41,713 nucleotides of DNA from SKVR01 sp037441525 (GTDB lineage: Bacteria; Bacteroidota; Bacteroidia; Bacteroidales; UBA7960). The notes under the pieces are model-generated. The model worked only from the letters and a program-made list of their open reading frames with translations. It was not told the DNA's origin and ran no database searches. The translations under genes were made by a program, and so were the position numbers. Below are positions 1 to 8,281 of the stretch, in pieces. Numbering within the stretch: position 1 is the stretch's first letter; each line of letters starts with the position of its first letter. The DNA lies in assembly GCA_037441525.1 (NCBI GenBank), contig JBBISA010000036.1, positions 1-41,713 of the forward strand. The letters are read 5' to 3'.

Positions 1-6
1 GTACTT

Positions 7-267
7 TCAAGCCCCCTTTTTTCTTCCCATCACCTTGGGGGTTACGCCCAATGCCCGCATACCGTCACATACTTCGCCCATTGAATCACAACGTGAGAAA
101 ATGCCAAAAAGCATCACAATGAGTTGATCCCAGGAAAAAAAAGACTTGTAATAACGGTCGCTATCACATTGCTTTACTAATAAATCAAATTTTTCCTTTG
201 GAAGAATTTTCATAACGTGTTTGAATATCGGCTGACCGACTAAACTCTTTGCTGTATCTTTGCCCAT
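7..267 (-). pseudogene. IS4-type transposase N-terminal fragment (DUF4372-like)
   Basis: The reading frame encodes about 86 residues from the Met at 267. It contains GQPIFKHVMKILPK, a CDSDRYYKSF block and WDQLIVMLFGIFSRC, which resemble the DUF4372 N-terminal domain of Bacteroidota IS4-family transposases. Complete members run to roughly 380-430 residues with a DDE catalytic domain. Here a TGA stops the frame at 7-9, just after an A-run and G-run, and the window ends 6 bases later, so the catalytic part is not visible. An upstream in-frame Met exists at 294, but the start at 267 fits the family better. It is either a frameshifted or truncated remnant, or the start of an element that continues outside the window. 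Confidence 0.7.
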
Positions 268-400
268 GTTGTAATTTATTTTTACCAGAAGCAAACTTAC
301 AACTATGGGGCGAAACCTTAATGGCGCAGCCCCTTTTTTGATATTATTTTATCCGGTCAGTAGTGTTTATTTTTATATGTTCAGATAGTTTCAAAAGGGT

Positions 401-408
401 TATATTTG
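401..408 (+). promoter_or_regulatory. -7 box, TATATTTG
   Basis: TATATTTG fits the Bacteroidota -7 consensus TAnnTTTG and lies 45 bases before the ATG of the first outer-membrane protein gene. I do not see a convincing -33 TTTG at the expected distance. Confidence 0.45.
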
Positions 409-453
409 TCAGTTAAAATTTTGAAACTTTTTTCACTAAAATAAAATTTCAGA

Positions 454-1272
454 ATGAAGTATTTGGTTTTACCTGCATTTGCGCTGATTTTTCTAATGGT
501 TTTACCTGAGAAATCAGAGGGCCAAGGCAGAGCCCCCGTTTACGGGAGTAATTCAATGACGCAACCGCGCCCCATAAGTCGTTCACAACCACCCGGAGGA
601 TCCCGGCGACCCCTCACACTTACACGACGACAAATGGCTATGCAACAGTTTGGATGGGAGATTGGAGGAAACTTTGGTTCTTCCTATTCCTTAACTGATG
701 CCAGCGGGACATCCATTGACCGGCGAGCTTCATTCCTGAATACCCAGTGGAGTACCATGAGTGTCAATGCAGGTGTTTTTGGACGGTATAAATTCCATGA
801 ATTATATGCCATTAAGGCATCTTTCAATTACGGCCGGGTGCATGGTGCTGATTCTATCGCCGGCCGGGCCAGGAATTTCTTTTTTCACAACAATATTTTT
901 GAATTAGCCGTTTTGTACGAAGTTTACATACCCAAAAGGTCTCCTCTTTTCCCCTTTAACTTTTATGGATTTGTGGGGATGGCAGCCTTTTATCATTATC
1001 CGTCCCTCACTGTACCTGAGCCACCTCCATTCGATTTTACATGGGATGAGTATAACAAAATTCAACCAGCCATACCTATCGGGTTTGGATTTAATTATTC
1101 CGTAACCCGTGAATTTAAAATAGGGTATGAAATAGGATGGAGAAAAACCTTCTTTGATTACCTTGATGGTTTTACCCGACCCTGGAGCCGGGGCAGCGAC
1201 AGCTATTATTTCGGAACCGTAAAATTATCATATTATTTTCCGCGTCAGATGACCCAGCAGCGAAGATGGTAA
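454..1272 (+). CDS. Outer-membrane beta-barrel protein, DUF6089-like (copy 1)
   Basis: This 272-residue protein has an N-terminal signal peptide (about residues 1-23, hydrophobic LPAFALIFLMVLP), then a Pro/Arg/Gln-rich stretch to about residue 60. A barrel domain of alternating aromatic strands follows, opening with GWEIGGNFGSSYSLTD and ending in an aromatic C-terminal strand, VKLSYYF, before a short RQMTQQRRW tail. The pattern of GVFGRYKF...IKASFNYGRVHG and KIGYEIGWRKTFFDYLDG resembles the DUF6089 family of Bacteroidota outer-membrane proteins, whose function is not established. The next gene downstream is a diverged paralogue with the same C-terminal half. It is an outer-membrane protein by inference; its ligand or partner is unknown. 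Confidence 0.75.
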   Translation: MKYLVLPAFALIFLMVLPEKSEGQGRAPVYGSNSMTQPRPISRSQPPGGSRRPLTLTRRQMAMQQFGWEIGGNFGSSYSLTDASGTSIDRRASFLNTQWSTMSVNAGVFGRYKFHELYAIKASFNYGRVHGADSIAGRARNFFFHNNIFELAVLYEVYIPKRSPLFPFNFYGFVGMAAFYHYPSLTVPEPPPFDFTWDEYNKIQPAIPIGFGFNYSVTREFKIGYEIGWRKTFFDYLDGFTRPWSRGSDSYYFGTVKLSYYFPRQMTQQRRW

Positions 1273-1421
1273 TGTCAATTTCTGCGTGTTATATAATAAG
1301 ATATAGTGAAGCCGGTTGGCCAGAGGAGAACAACCAAAATTTTATCGCGGATTAAATTTACATCAAACAGTGGTATGGTTTTTTTTGGTGAAAAAAATGC
1401 TGAATGATATATAATGTAAGC

Positions 1422-2429
1422 ATGAATCAAATAATGAAAATAAAAAAGATTATTAGTGTTGCATTTACCGTTGCTTTTTTCTCCATGGTATTTGCAGAAA
1501 AATCTAATGCAACTCAATTTGAAACTACTGAAATAGATGATGAGTTGCAAATTACTGCTTCGTTAAATGGTAATTTAAACCTGCGTTCTGCCCCTTACAA
1601 TGAGCTCTCATACGGGAAATTCGGTTATAAAAAAAATCATAAGGCACAAAAGGCAACCCAATCTGCAGAACATCAATCAAACAGACCACGGCCTTATACT
1701 CCGCCACCATCGGGTAGCAGAAACCCTCAACCACAGGCCGGAACCAAAGATAAATTGCCAACCAGTGATATGAGTGCTGTGGCCAATACTCCCAAGCCAC
1801 CTCTTTTTAATTCGCTCAAAAATCAACACCACTCTTTTGGATTTTGGGAGATGGGCGTAGCGATAGCAACCAGTCATAGTTTAACGGATGTGGAAGGTAG
1901 TAAGGGATTATCGCCGGGTGATTTTACATCCCAACATTTTTCAAGTTATAATTTTGGTGGTGGTTTTTATGGCAGATATGTGATGAACGATTGGTTTTCA
2001 GTGAAATTAGGAATGAATTATGTCCGCTTGGATTATACAAGGGAATCCCCGGTTCAAATTGGGAGTATTTTTGTTAAGGCTTTCAAAAATGATATTTTCG
2101 AATTTTTTGGTACCACCGAATTCCACCTGCCATTACTTGCCAATACTCCATGGGATTTATACACCTTCACAGGAATTGGCGTATTTTTTAGTGATGTTTC
2201 ACTTAATGACCAGAATAACAGATTGATAACCATAACCGATGATTTTAACCAGGTACAACCATTTATTCCGTTGGGAGTTGGCTTTTCTGTCAAACTAACC
2301 AATTCGGTGAAACTGGGCTATGAGTTTGGCTGGAGAAATACCATTTTCCATTACCTTGATGGGGTAAAAGCTGACGAAAGGTATGACCACTATTTTCTCA
2401 ACTCCATTAAAATCGGATTTTTATTCTGA
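1422..2429 (+). CDS. Outer-membrane beta-barrel protein, DUF6089-like (copy 2)
   Basis: From the Met at 1422 this is 335 residues; a start at 1434 (MKIKK) is equally plausible, and an in-frame ATG at 1404 is less so. A signal peptide (ISVAFTVAFFSMVFA) is followed by about 120 residues without recognisable folds, including a Pro/Gln-rich linker. The barrel begins near FGFWEMGVAIATSHSLTD. Its C-terminal block KLGYEFGWRNTIFHYLDG matches KIGYEIGWRKTFFDYLDG of copy 1, so the two genes look like a tandem duplication with divergent N-terminal regions. No TAnnTTTG box is evident in the 149-bp gap, so it may be cotranscribed with copy 1. It converges on the minus-strand regulator gene, with 43 bases between stops. 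Confidence 0.73.
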   Translation: MNQIMKIKKIISVAFTVAFFSMVFAEKSNATQFETTEIDDELQITASLNGNLNLRSAPYNELSYGKFGYKKNHKAQKATQSAEHQSNRPRPYTPPPSGSRNPQPQAGTKDKLPTSDMSAVANTPKPPLFNSLKNQHHSFGFWEMGVAIATSHSLTDVEGSKGLSPGDFTSQHFSSYNFGGGFYGRYVMNDWFSVKLGMNYVRLDYTRESPVQIGSIFVKAFKNDIFEFFGTTEFHLPLLANTPWDLYTFTGIGVFFSDVSLNDQNNRLITITDDFNQVQPFIPLGVGFSVKLTNSVKLGYEFGWRNTIFHYLDGVKADERYDHYFLNSIKIGFLF

Positions 2430-2472
2430 AGAGTCTCTTCATCCGAAAATCAGATTAAGCCCGAGAACAGTC

Positions 2473-3651
2473 TCAGACTTTTTTGATGGCACTAAGGGGC
2501 TGAGCAAAGTTCTCAACATCCTGGCGGGTAATAAGTTTGTCGCACAAAATTGCCAGCCTTTCCACTACATTTCGCAGTTCCCGTATGTTGCCCGTCCAGG
2601 TAATTTGAGTCAGGGCATCGAGTGCCTGGGAATCGAACTCCTTTTTTGCCATTCCGTGTTCTTTAAGTATTTGTTCGAGGAAGTAATTTGCCAGAATCGG
2701 AATATCTTTCTCACGTTCATTTAGCGATGGTACCTTTATCAGAATTACACTCAGGCGGTGATAAAGGTCTTCACGGAAGTTGCCCTGATTTATTTCGTGT
2801 TGAATGTTTTTATTGGTTGCTGCAACAACTCTTACATCAACAGGTATTTCCTTTTCGCCTCCAACACGGGTTATTTTGTTTTCCTGAAGGGCGCGTAAAA
2901 CTTTGGCCTGCGCAGCCAGGCTCATGTCGCCTATTTCATCCAAAAACAGGGTTCCGCCGGTAGCAAGTTCAAAATTGCCTTTTTTCTGTTTGATTGCCGA
3001 TGTGAATGAGCCCTTTTCATGCCCAAACAGTTCACTCTCGATAAGCTCAGATGGTATTGCCGCGCAGTTAACTTCCACAAAAGGCCCTTTAGACCGATGA
3101 CTCATTTCGTGTATCCAGCGGGCTACAAGTTCTTTTCCTGTTCCGTTGGGGCCGGTAATAAATACACGTGCATCAGTTGGTGCCACTTTATTTATCATTT
3201 CTTTAATCTGGCTAAGGGCTTCCGATTCCCCAATCATATCGTAGGTTTTGCTTACCTTCCGTTTCAGAACCCTGGTTTCTGACACCAGCTCAGTTTTATC
3301 CATGGCATTGCGGATGGTTATCAGCATGCGGTTGATGTCGGGTGGTTTTGAAATAAAATCGTAAGCCCCTTTTTTAATCGATTCAACGGCAGTTTCAATA
3401 GTACCATGCCCCGAAATCATTACTACTGTATTATCAGAGTCTTTTTCGAGAAGTTTTTCAAGAACCTCCATTCCATCCATCCTGGGCATTTTGATATCGC
3501 AGAGAATTACATCGTATTTCTTACGCGATGCAAGTTCAATCCCTTCTATCCCGTCTTCAGCAAGGTCTACCTCAAATTTTTCATATTCAAGAATGTCTTT
3601 CAGGGTGTTGCGAATGCTGCGTTCATCATCAATTACCAATATAGATGGCAT
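2473..3651 (-). CDS. NtrC-type response regulator (REC-AAA+), no DNA-binding domain
   Basis: I chose the Met at 3651 (MPSILVIDDE), because REC domains start there; an upstream Met at 3699 would add 16 atypical residues. The product is 392 residues. A receiver domain spans about 1-120 with acidic residues D9-E10, phosphoacceptor D52 in CDIKMP, S80 and K102. The AAA+ sigma54-interaction domain spans about 138-375: Walker A GPNGTGKE (167-174), Walker B GGTLFLDEIGD (232-242) and FREDLYHRL (292-300). The sigma54-contact loop reads GSFTSA (214-219) instead of GAFTGA. The protein ends about 35 residues after GNIRELRNVVERL, so the usual Fis-type HTH is missing. The gene starts 25 bases after the ppx stop and is probably cotranscribed with it. 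No histidine kinase is adjacent. Confidence 0.92.
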   Translation of the reverse strand: MPSILVIDDERSIRNTLKDILEYEKFEVDLAEDGIEGIELASRKKYDVILCDIKMPRMDGMEVLEKLLEKDSDNTVVMISGHGTIETAVESIKKGAYDFISKPPDINRMLITIRNAMDKTELVSETRVLKRKVSKTYDMIGESEALSQIKEMINKVAPTDARVFITGPNGTGKELVARWIHEMSHRSKGPFVEVNCAAIPSELIESELFGHEKGSFTSAIKQKKGNFELATGGTLFLDEIGDMSLAAQAKVLRALQENKITRVGGEKEIPVDVRVVAATNKNIQHEINQGNFREDLYHRLSVILIKVPSLNEREKDIPILANYFLEQILKEHGMAKKEFDSQALDALTQITWTGNIRELRNVVERLAILCDKLITRQDVENFAQPLSAIKKV

Positions 3652-3676
3652 GGGGTTTAGTTTTATAGTTAGATTT

Positions 3677-4609
3677 TTAAATGGAAATTTTATTGGCAAT
3701 CAAATCGGCAAGAATACCTTCTTTCAGAGCATAGGATGAATAACGAATGGTATCTATCTTGAATCTTTTAACAATGTGTCTGACCAGAATGGTGGCATAA
3801 ACAATGGTATCGGCCCGGTATTCTACCAACCCCGGAATTGTTTTTCTTTCGTCCTCTGTGGTGGCAATAAGTCTTTGATACAGGCTTTTTAGTTCATCAA
3901 CAGAAAATTCATAGAAACTCCCCGAGTCGGTGGTATCTCCTTTATGTACTTTTATCATTTCGGCCATCGATTCAAAAGAGCCTGAGCAACCAATCAACAA
4001 ACCCACGGGATATTTTTTTAACCGTGTTGAAAGTGGTTGCAACATTTCCCTGAAATGGTCTTTTATTTCTTCAATTTCGTGGGGTAAGATGGGGTCGTGG
4101 GGCTTAAATTCCTGAAGTAATCTTGATGCGCCAAGGTCGAAACTTCTTTTCCAGATAACATTATCTTCTTCTGCAATAATAAATTCGGTGCTTCCACCAC
4201 CAATATCCATTATCAGGGCAGGTTGAACAATTTTTTCCAATGCCAGATTAACCCCTTTGTAAATGTATTGTGCTTCGGTGTCTCCATTTAATACCTGAAT
4301 AATTATTCCGGTTTTTTCGAGAATCTTTTTAACAAAGTCGGGTCCGTTGGTGCTGCTGCGAACAGCCGAAGTTGCAAAAGCCTTGATAGTGTTGGCTTTG
4401 TAATCATGGGCAATATCAACAAACTCGATAAAAGTTCTGATGCCTCTTTCGAATGCCTCTGGAGCAATCAAATTATTAGCCAGACCTCCTTCACCAAGTT
4501 TCACACTTTTTTTGGTGTTTAATACCACTCGGTGTTTCCCATGGATATGAAATTCTGCAATAAGCAAATTAAAGGTATTCGTCCCGCAATCAATTATCGC
4601 TGCTACCAT
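3677..4609 (-). CDS. ppx: Exopolyphosphatase / Ppx-GppA phosphatase family
   Basis: Starting at the Met at 4609 the protein has 310 residues, the size of short two-domain Ppx/GppA proteins. The N-terminal phosphate-binding loop DCGTNTFNLLI (residues 7-17), the ATSAVRSSTNG block and the second loop DIGGGSTEF mark the ASKHA ATPase fold of this family. Such enzymes remove terminal phosphate from polyphosphate or hydrolyse pppGpp; sequence alone does not tell which. The C-terminal HD-type domain of long Ppx proteins is absent. A TATCTTTG box lies 41 bases upstream. The HTH-less response regulator follows on the same strand. Confidence 0.9.
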   Translation of the reverse strand: MVAAIIDCGTNTFNLLIAEFHIHGKHRVVLNTKKSVKLGEGGLANNLIAPEAFERGIRTFIEFVDIAHDYKANTIKAFATSAVRSSTNGPDFVKKILEKTGIIIQVLNGDTEAQYIYKGVNLALEKIVQPALIMDIGGGSTEFIIAEEDNVIWKRSFDLGASRLLQEFKPHDPILPHEIEEIKDHFREMLQPLSTRLKKYPVGLLIGCSGSFESMAEMIKVHKGDTTDSGSFYEFSVDELKSLYQRLIATTEDERKTIPGLVEYRADTIVYATILVRHIVKRFKIDTIRYSSYALKEGILADLIANKISI

Positions 4610-4649
4610 CGGTGTAATGTTGGTTTGTTTGAAATGATTTAGGATTGTA

Positions 4650-4657
4650 CAAAGATA
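4650..4657 (-). promoter_or_regulatory. -7 box for ppx-regulator operon
   Basis: On the minus strand this reads TATCTTTG, a perfect TAnnTTTG match 41 bases before the ppx ATG at 4609. No clear -33 element was found. Confidence 0.5.
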
Positions 4658-4737
4658 TAAAACCCTGAATTTTAAAAAATAAATTAGCAACTATTAAGTT
4701 CTGAATCTGTGGGTTATCCAGTTTTTGTTTTGGGACT

Positions 4738-6078
4738 TCAACTGTTGTACCTGAGCCATTTGTAAAGTTCTTTCCACGAAGGTTTTTTGCCATACATAAG
4801 TATACCTGTTCTGTATACCTTTGCTGCAAGCCAGGTTGTTGCCAGAAAGCCCAGAATAAGCAAAGCTGCTGAAATCCAAAGCTCAATATAAGGCACTCCG
4901 AATGGAATTCTAACCATCATTATTACCGGCGATGTGAATGGAATCATTGAAAGCCAGACTGCTACCGGGCCCGATGGATTGTTCATTACAAACTGGGCCA
5001 TAATCAATGAAAAAATCATTGGAACCGTTATGGGCAACATAAACTGTTGTGTATCGGCTTCATTATCAACAACTGAACCAATGGCTGCAAACAGGGCAGC
5101 ATAAAGCAGGTACCCCCCCAGGAAGTAAAAAACAAAACTGAGAATCATTACTGTGAAATTGATTGCCCCCAATGCATCAAGAATTTCACCTGCTGCGGTA
5201 TTGTATTGTTTTACCTGCTGCATTTGTTCTGTAAGGTCAGCCTTGTTCAATGATTGTGCGGGACTAACATATATTTGCTCCTGTGGCGTAAAACTGAAAA
5301 CATCGGGCATTAGAGCTCGTGCCGAGCCTATTATTGCTAGTGTTAGCAATACCCATATTCCAAACTGAGTGAGACCTACCAATGCGATACCAGTAATTTT
5401 CCCCATCATTAGCTGGAAAGGCTTAACGGAGGAAATAATGATTTCAACAATACGGCTTGTTTTTTCTTCCATTACCCCGCGCATTACCTGTGCCCCAAAA
5501 AGGAAAACGAAAATGTAAATGAGTATTGCGCCAAAAAAACCCAGAGCCATGCTTACCTCGGGATAATCGGTTTGCTCATAACCATCTTGTAATAGCCTGA
5601 TTGCCTGAATGTTGATTTTTGTTTCAGTAGCTCTTATGGTTTCCGGGTCGATTCCGGCAATAGCCATCTTCATACTCTCAAATTCATTCTTTAGAATATT
5701 CTCAACATATAGTTTTGCATTCACATTAATGGCCTTCATGCTGAAAAACCTAAGGGTTGATGGCGCCTGAAAACCGGTTGCCGGGATATGTACAACAGCA
5801 TCGAATTTTCCGTCTTTTAAAAGCCCGACGGCAAGGTCAATGTCAACATTCAGGTCGGTAAATTTTACTTTGTTGTCATCTTTGAACTCGGTGTAGAAAA
5901 GCCGGGTATCGTCAACAATGGCTATTTCATAAACACTGTCAGACATCCGGGCAACAAAAACCGGGACAATCATCAACGCTGCCATAAGCACCGGCCCAAG
6001 AATAGTCATGATGATAAACGATTTCTTCCTTACCCTGCTCAGGTATTCACGTTTTATAATGGAAGTTATTTTGCTCAT
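4738..6078 (-). CDS. ABC-2 type exporter permease, NatB-like
   Basis: This 446-residue membrane protein opens with a cytoplasmic KREYLSRVRKKSFI segment and a first membrane helix (MTILGPVLMAALMIVPVFVA). A large periplasmic domain of about 150 residues follows. A cluster of helices then runs from about residue 180 to 435, including FGAILIYIFVFLFG and the conserved VMRGVMEEKTSRIVEIIISS block that in this family precedes the remaining helices. It matches ABC-2 permeases of the NatAB type. It lies 26 bases downstream of the matching ATPase gene. The substrate cannot be told; Na+, drugs and peptides are all known for relatives. Confidence 0.87.
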   Translation of the reverse strand: MSKITSIIKREYLSRVRKKSFIIMTILGPVLMAALMIVPVFVARMSDSVYEIAIVDDTRLFYTEFKDDNKVKFTDLNVDIDLAVGLLKDGKFDAVVHIPATGFQAPSTLRFFSMKAINVNAKLYVENILKNEFESMKMAIAGIDPETIRATETKINIQAIRLLQDGYEQTDYPEVSMALGFFGAILIYIFVFLFGAQVMRGVMEEKTSRIVEIIISSVKPFQLMMGKITGIALVGLTQFGIWVLLTLAIIGSARALMPDVFSFTPQEQIYVSPAQSLNKADLTEQMQQVKQYNTAAGEILDALGAINFTVMILSFVFYFLGGYLLYAALFAAIGSVVDNEADTQQFMLPITVPMIFSLIMAQFVMNNPSGPVAVWLSMIPFTSPVIMMVRIPFGVPYIELWISAALLILGFLATTWLAAKVYRTGILMYGKKPSWKELYKWLRYNS

Positions 6079-6104
6079 TTTCTGATGATATTTTTTGTCA
6101 GTTC

Positions 6105-7058
6105 CTATGATTGACCCGTAAGGGCAGAGGTTGGATATGTACCGGTTACCGTTTTAATGAATATATCGTTCATGGTCGGAAGCTCTTCCCTCAATCCGTG
6201 TACTTCGCAATTGGGTATGATATGGCTGAGCAGTTCGTTGGCTGAAAAACTATCATTTATCTGAACCTTTATTTCTGTTATGCCCTCTGATTTTTTCTCT
6301 TCCTTTACCAACGATGCAATGGGTTTAACCAGGGTTTCAATACTGGCCATCTGATTGTTTCGAAGCGAAATAGTATAATTCCTGATTGAATATGATTTGC
6401 GTATTTCATCAACTTTACCATCCAGTATTTTCTCTGATTTGTTTATAAGAGCAATATGGCTGCATAATTCTTCCACCGAGCTCATGTTATGGGTCGAAAA
6501 AATAATACTCGTTCCCTGCTCCTTCAGGCGAATTATTTCATCTTTAAGCAAGTTTACATTAATGGGGTCAAAACCACTGAAGGGCTCATCAAAAATTAGC
6601 AAATCGGGTTTGTGCAGTACTGTTATGATAAATTGCATTTTTTGTTGCATCCCTTTCGAGAGCTCTTCAACCTTCCGATCCCACCAGGGGGTAAGGTCGA
6701 ATTTTTCAAACCAGTATTTCAATTGCTTTTTGGCATCGTAGGGTTTAACTCCCTTTAATTGGGCCAGATAAATAGCCTGTTCGCCCAGCTTCATTTTTTT
6801 ATACAGCCCTCTTTCTTCGGGCAGATAACCAATTTTTTTTATGTCATCAGCTTTAAGCTTGTTTCCATTAAAAAACAAATTGCCCTCATCGGGGGCAATA
6901 ATCTGGTTAATTATCCTGATAAGGGTTGTTTTTCCTGCACCGTTTGGGCCCAGTAATCCAAAAATGCTTGCTGCCGGTATAGAAACCGAAACATTGGTTA
7001 ATGCCTGATGGTTGTCGTATTTTTTTGAAACGCCAAGGGCTTGTATAATGTACTCCAT
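6105..7058 (-). CDS. ABC transporter ATP-binding protein, NatA-like
   Basis: This 317-residue ATPase has Walker A GPNGAGKTT (residues 37-45), an ABC signature in the degenerate form LSKGM (133-137), Walker B LLIFDE (153-158) followed by PFSGFDP, and the switch His in STHNM (H190). After the nucleotide-binding domain comes a C-terminal extension of about 90 residues of the DUF4162 type, usual in NatA-like subunits. It sits directly upstream of the ABC-2 permease gene and presumably forms a homodimer that powers a two-permease exporter in the inner membrane. The dnaJ stop is 54 bases upstream, so read-through from grpE-dnaJ is possible. Confidence 0.9.
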   Translation of the reverse strand: MEYIIQALGVSKKYDNHQALTNVSVSIPAASIFGLLGPNGAGKTTLIRIINQIIAPDEGNLFFNGNKLKADDIKKIGYLPEERGLYKKMKLGEQAIYLAQLKGVKPYDAKKQLKYWFEKFDLTPWWDRKVEELSKGMQQKMQFIITVLHKPDLLIFDEPFSGFDPINVNLLKDEIIRLKEQGTSIIFSTHNMSSVEELCSHIALINKSEKILDGKVDEIRKSYSIRNYTISLRNNQMASIETLVKPIASLVKEEKKSEGITEIKVQINDSFSANELLSHIIPNCEVHGLREELPTMNDIFIKTVTGTYPTSALTGQS

Positions 7059-7112
7059 TAAGGTTGCAATGAAATTAATATGTTATGGGTGTATAATAGA
7101 TTTTTCATCAAC

Positions 7113-8270
7113 TTACTGGAAATAGTCTTTCATCCGTTCAAAGAAACTCTTATCACTTTTCTGTGGTGAAGGTTTAAAATTTTCTGATTGAGCGAGTTTT
7201 TCCAGAATTTGCTTCTCTTCTCTGGAAATATTCTGCGGAGTCCATACATTTATATTTACCAAAAGGTCGCCCCGGCCATAAGAGTTAACTGATGGTAATC
7301 CTTTGCCTTTAAGTCTGAGTACCTTACTGGGATGAGTGCCCGGGTCTATTTTAATTCTTGCTTTCCCTTCGAGCGTGGGTACTTCTATAGTGGTTCCTAA
7401 AGCAGCTTCCGGGAAACTGATATAGTGGTCGTAAAGCAGATTGTTCCCATCTCTGATGAGGTTTTCGTGCTTTACTTCCTCAATAAGTACAATAAGGTCG
7501 CCGGGAATTCCGCCACGAGCGGCGGCGTTGCCCTTACCACTCATCGACATTTGCATACCCTCGCCAACACCTGCCGGAATATTGATGGTGATTACTTCTT
7601 CATCTTTAACAATACCATTTCCATAACATTCGGTACATTTTTCGGTAATTATCTGACCCTCTCCTCCACACGATGGGCATGTGCTGGTAGTTTGCATTTG
7701 GCCCAGAAACGTATTGGTAACACGGGTAACGCGTCCGCTGCCGTTGCAGGAAGAACAATTTCGGTATGAGCTTCCATTTTTTGCGCCTGTACTGTTACAA
7801 CTGCTGCAGGATACATATTTGGAAACTTTTATTTTCTTTTCAACACCTTTTAGTATTTCCTCGAGGTTCAGCTTAACTTTTATCCGGAGATTAGAACCTT
7901 TGTTTACCCGGCGCCCACGGCTACCTCCGCCGAAACCTCCGCCAAACCCACCGCCAAAGGCACTCCCGAATATGTCGCCAAACTGGCTGAAAATGTCTTC
8001 CATCGACATTCCGCCTCCAAAGCCACCACCATAGCTTCCGCCATTTCCTAAACCGGCATGTCCATATCTGTCGTAGCGCGCTTTTTTATCGGGATTGCTG
8101 AGAACTTCGTAGGCTTCGGCTGCCTCCTTAAACTTTTCCTCAGCTTCTTTATCTCCCGGGTTTTTATCAGGGTGAAATTTCAAAGCTTTTTGCCGGTAAG
8201 ACTTCTTAATTTCTTCGGCAGTTGCATTTTTTGAAACTTCTAATACTTCGTAGTAATCTCTTTTTGTCAT
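7113..8270 (-). CDS. dnaJ: Chaperone DnaJ (Hsp40)
   Basis: A full-length 385-residue type I DnaJ. The J domain carries HPD at 33-35, which stimulates the DnaK ATPase. It is followed by a Gly/Phe-rich region (about 72-120) and four CxxCxGxG zinc-binding repeats (Cys at 155/158, 172/175, 198/201 and 212/215; the first reads CSSCNSTG). The C-terminal substrate-binding domains complete the protein. It lies 11 bases downstream of grpE, so the two cochaperones are almost surely one operon; dnaK is not in the window. Confidence 0.97.
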   Translation of the reverse strand: MTKRDYYEVLEVSKNATAEEIKKSYRQKALKFHPDKNPGDKEAEEKFKEAAEAYEVLSNPDKKARYDRYGHAGLGNGGSYGGGFGGGMSMEDIFSQFGDIFGSAFGGGFGGGFGGGSRGRRVNKGSNLRIKVKLNLEEILKGVEKKIKVSKYVSCSSCNSTGAKNGSSYRNCSSCNGSGRVTRVTNTFLGQMQTTSTCPSCGGEGQIITEKCTECYGNGIVKDEEVITINIPAGVGEGMQMSMSGKGNAAARGGIPGDLIVLIEEVKHENLIRDGNNLLYDHYISFPEAALGTTIEVPTLEGKARIKIDPGTHPSKVLRLKGKGLPSVNSYGRGDLLVNINVWTPQNISREEKQILEKLAQSENFKPSPQKSDKSFFERMKDYFQ

Positions 8271-8281
8271 TGTTTATAGGT

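Noticed and set aside
255..262. TATCTTTG on the + strand, a perfect -7 match facing the outer-membrane protein genes
   Set aside because: It overlaps the start codon region of the transposase fragment on the other strand and has no -33 element; a better-placed box lies at 401-408.
2428..2445. GAAGAGTCTCTTC palindrome between the convergent genes
   Set aside because: The stem is only 5-6 bp with almost no loop and no T-run follows, so I do not call it a terminator.
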